Positions 62,805 through 64,000 of a stretch of DNA of 64,000 bases are shown here, in pieces; the first letter of the stretch is position 1, and the number at the start of each line of letters is the position of its first letter. This stretch comes from Cercis canadensis. Taxonomy: Eukaryota > Streptophyta > Magnoliopsida > Fabales > Fabaceae. The notes under the pieces are model-generated. The model worked only from the letters and a program-made list of their open reading frames with translations, was not told where the DNA came from and did not search any database. The translations under genes and the position numbers were made by a program. The stretch lies in assembly GCA_003255065.1 (NCBI GenBank), contig QAOA01006679.1, positions 293,426 through 357,425 on the forward strand, read 5' to 3'.

Positions 62805-63600
62805 AGTATGACAGTAAATTAAGCTCCTACTCAGTATCTTCAATATTTTGGTACCTTGGATGTTATACTTGTGTATGTTAATTAATGTTATTTAGTCAGA
62901 GAAAAATCAACTAAAATCTTATTAGATATAGCTATTAGATGGAAAAAAGGGGTAGAGACAACATATCTACCCAACAATGATTACAAGTCTAAATCATTTT
63001 AGAAACAAAATTCTGACCGACAAAGTTTTTTTTTTTTTTTTTTTTTTTTNTTTTTTTTTTTTTTTCATAGAAGTGCAATGCGCTAAGAAAGAAAAGAGAA
63101 ATACAGAATTAAAATAGAACTTTTAATGTCAAATACTTTGATTTTTATGACTAAATAATGTGTCAGTTTTTAAAATATATTCTAAGTTACATATCAATCA
63201 CTTAGCAAATTTAAAGCACTAAGTCTAGGTAAGTTAGCTAACCAAAGCAAGTGTTGAAAAGTGAATGATTATCAAGTAAGAAGTAGCATGCAAGAAAAAA
63301 AATAAATAAGAAATATACATATCACCCACAAAATATAACTCAAGGTTACAATTATTTAGGAATATACATCACCATGAACTATGCTTTGACCGATGTGGAT
63401 GGACTTAGCAACCCATGGATTAATTAAACTCTTTTTTTATTATTATTATTATTGTTATTAGAGATTAAAATTTGAACATAAAACATATATTATAAAGCAA
63501 GTGTTGAAGCACTCGATGTCAGTTGGGGACATTAGCCAAGCTCATTTAGTTGGCGCTAAACTCTAGCCTCCTGCCCAAGGTATTATCGTAATTCTGAATA
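61471..63600. other. AT-rich intergenic with long homopolymers and three Ns
   Basis: Ns at 62328, 62757 and 63050. Poly-A (62758-62800) and poly-T (63026-63065) runs adjoin the last two. At about 62440-62500 CAAGTTCAAATCC followed by poly-A resembles a SINE tail with a tRNA-type B box, but the body is not recognisable. No gene is seen. Confidence 0.45.
62295..62361. repeat. 33-bp duplication split by a single N
   Basis: 62295-62327 and 62329-62361 (AATGAAGATT, CAAAATTACA, TTTTTTTGTT) differ at one base, with N at 62328 between them. Same pattern as the larger duplications. Confidence 0.85.
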
Positions 63601-63897
63601 ACAGTTAGGGTGTTTTCTGGAATTTAAACAAGAGAGAAAGCGCGAATGGATTAGACGGAAAGGAAGAATAGACTTTAGACCGAAACTCAAAAAGTGGTAA
63701 GGTAAGAAAAAAGAAAAAGAAAAACCAAAAAGAAAAAGAAAAGTAAGAGAAACGAAAGGGAAAAAGGAAAGCTGGAGTCACATGGACTTGTCGTCGCCAG
63801 CTGGGGCCTCCATTTCCTGGTCCTCCTTCACACCATGATCACCATCATCATCATCTTCACCAATCCATAGATTCCCCCCTTTACTCTCCCCTCCGCC

Positions 63898-63912
63898 ATG
63901 GCCGACGATAAG
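63898..63912 (+). CDS. Possible first exon of a gene running off the window
   Basis: ATGGCCGACGATAAG followed by GTACCT would encode MADDK and then a donor. The context CCGCCATGGCC is a strong plant start. The preceding 150 bp are less AT-rich, with CATCATCATC and C-rich sequence typical of a 5' UTR. Such a short first exon cannot be assigned to a family and the next exon lies outside the window. Confidence 0.35.
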
Positions 63913-64000
63913 GTACCTTTCCGGGGAAATTTTTTATGCTTTTTGAAATGCAAATTGTGGGGTTGCTTAGAAAAGTTGAGTTACTAGGAAGAATGGAAGA

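Overview
This 64 kb window is nuclear DNA from a dicot plant. Evidence: strong AT richness; GT-AG introns of 70 bp to 2 kb; genes of plant-type families (NAT transporter, F-box/LRR, LRR receptor kinase, plant O-fucosyltransferase family); MITEs and Copia debris between genes. A woody rosid is my guess from the look of repeats and proteins; the sequence does not settle the species. Five gene models could be spliced completely by hand, every exon junction keeping frame: an F-box/LRR protein (532 aa, +), an LRR receptor-like pseudokinase (675 aa, +), a SAP30BP/HCNGP-like nuclear protein (438 aa, +), a nucleobase-ascorbate transporter of the NAT1/NAT2 type (524 aa, +) and an O-fucosyltransferase-family protein (623 aa, -). 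A sixth gene may begin at the right edge.

Layout. 1-7.4 kb is repeat-rich: a Mutator-like MITE with a 9-bp target duplication, a DEAD-box helicase fossil, a 94-bp minisatellite, a Harbinger-like MITE, a MULE end and a Copia gag fragment. 7.9-18.8 kb is an F-box/LRR cluster: one intact gene flanked by a pseudogene on each side. The left one shares upstream DNA with the intact gene and has lost exon 1. 18.8-24.6 kb is AT-rich and gene-free. 24.6-27.4 kb holds the receptor pseudokinase. 27.4-33.9 kb is empty except for a truncated amidase and a MITE remnant. 33.9-39.3 kb is the SAP30BP-like gene, then 6 kb without genes. 45.4-55.2 kb is a tail-to-tail pair, NAT (+) and O-fucosyltransferase (-), with stop codons 374 bp apart. 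56.5-58.3 kb is a decayed 2-oxoglutarate-dependent dioxygenase. The rest is AT-rich with a possible solo LTR.

The genes look like unrelated single-locus genes plus one local F-box family; nothing suggests a pathway cluster. No new biological system was found. The most consequential observation is technical: nine isolated single N characters, at least four of them separating direct repeats of 33, 168, about 232 and 234 bp. These look like overlapping contig ends joined without merging, and they create false duplications, one inside a NAT exon.
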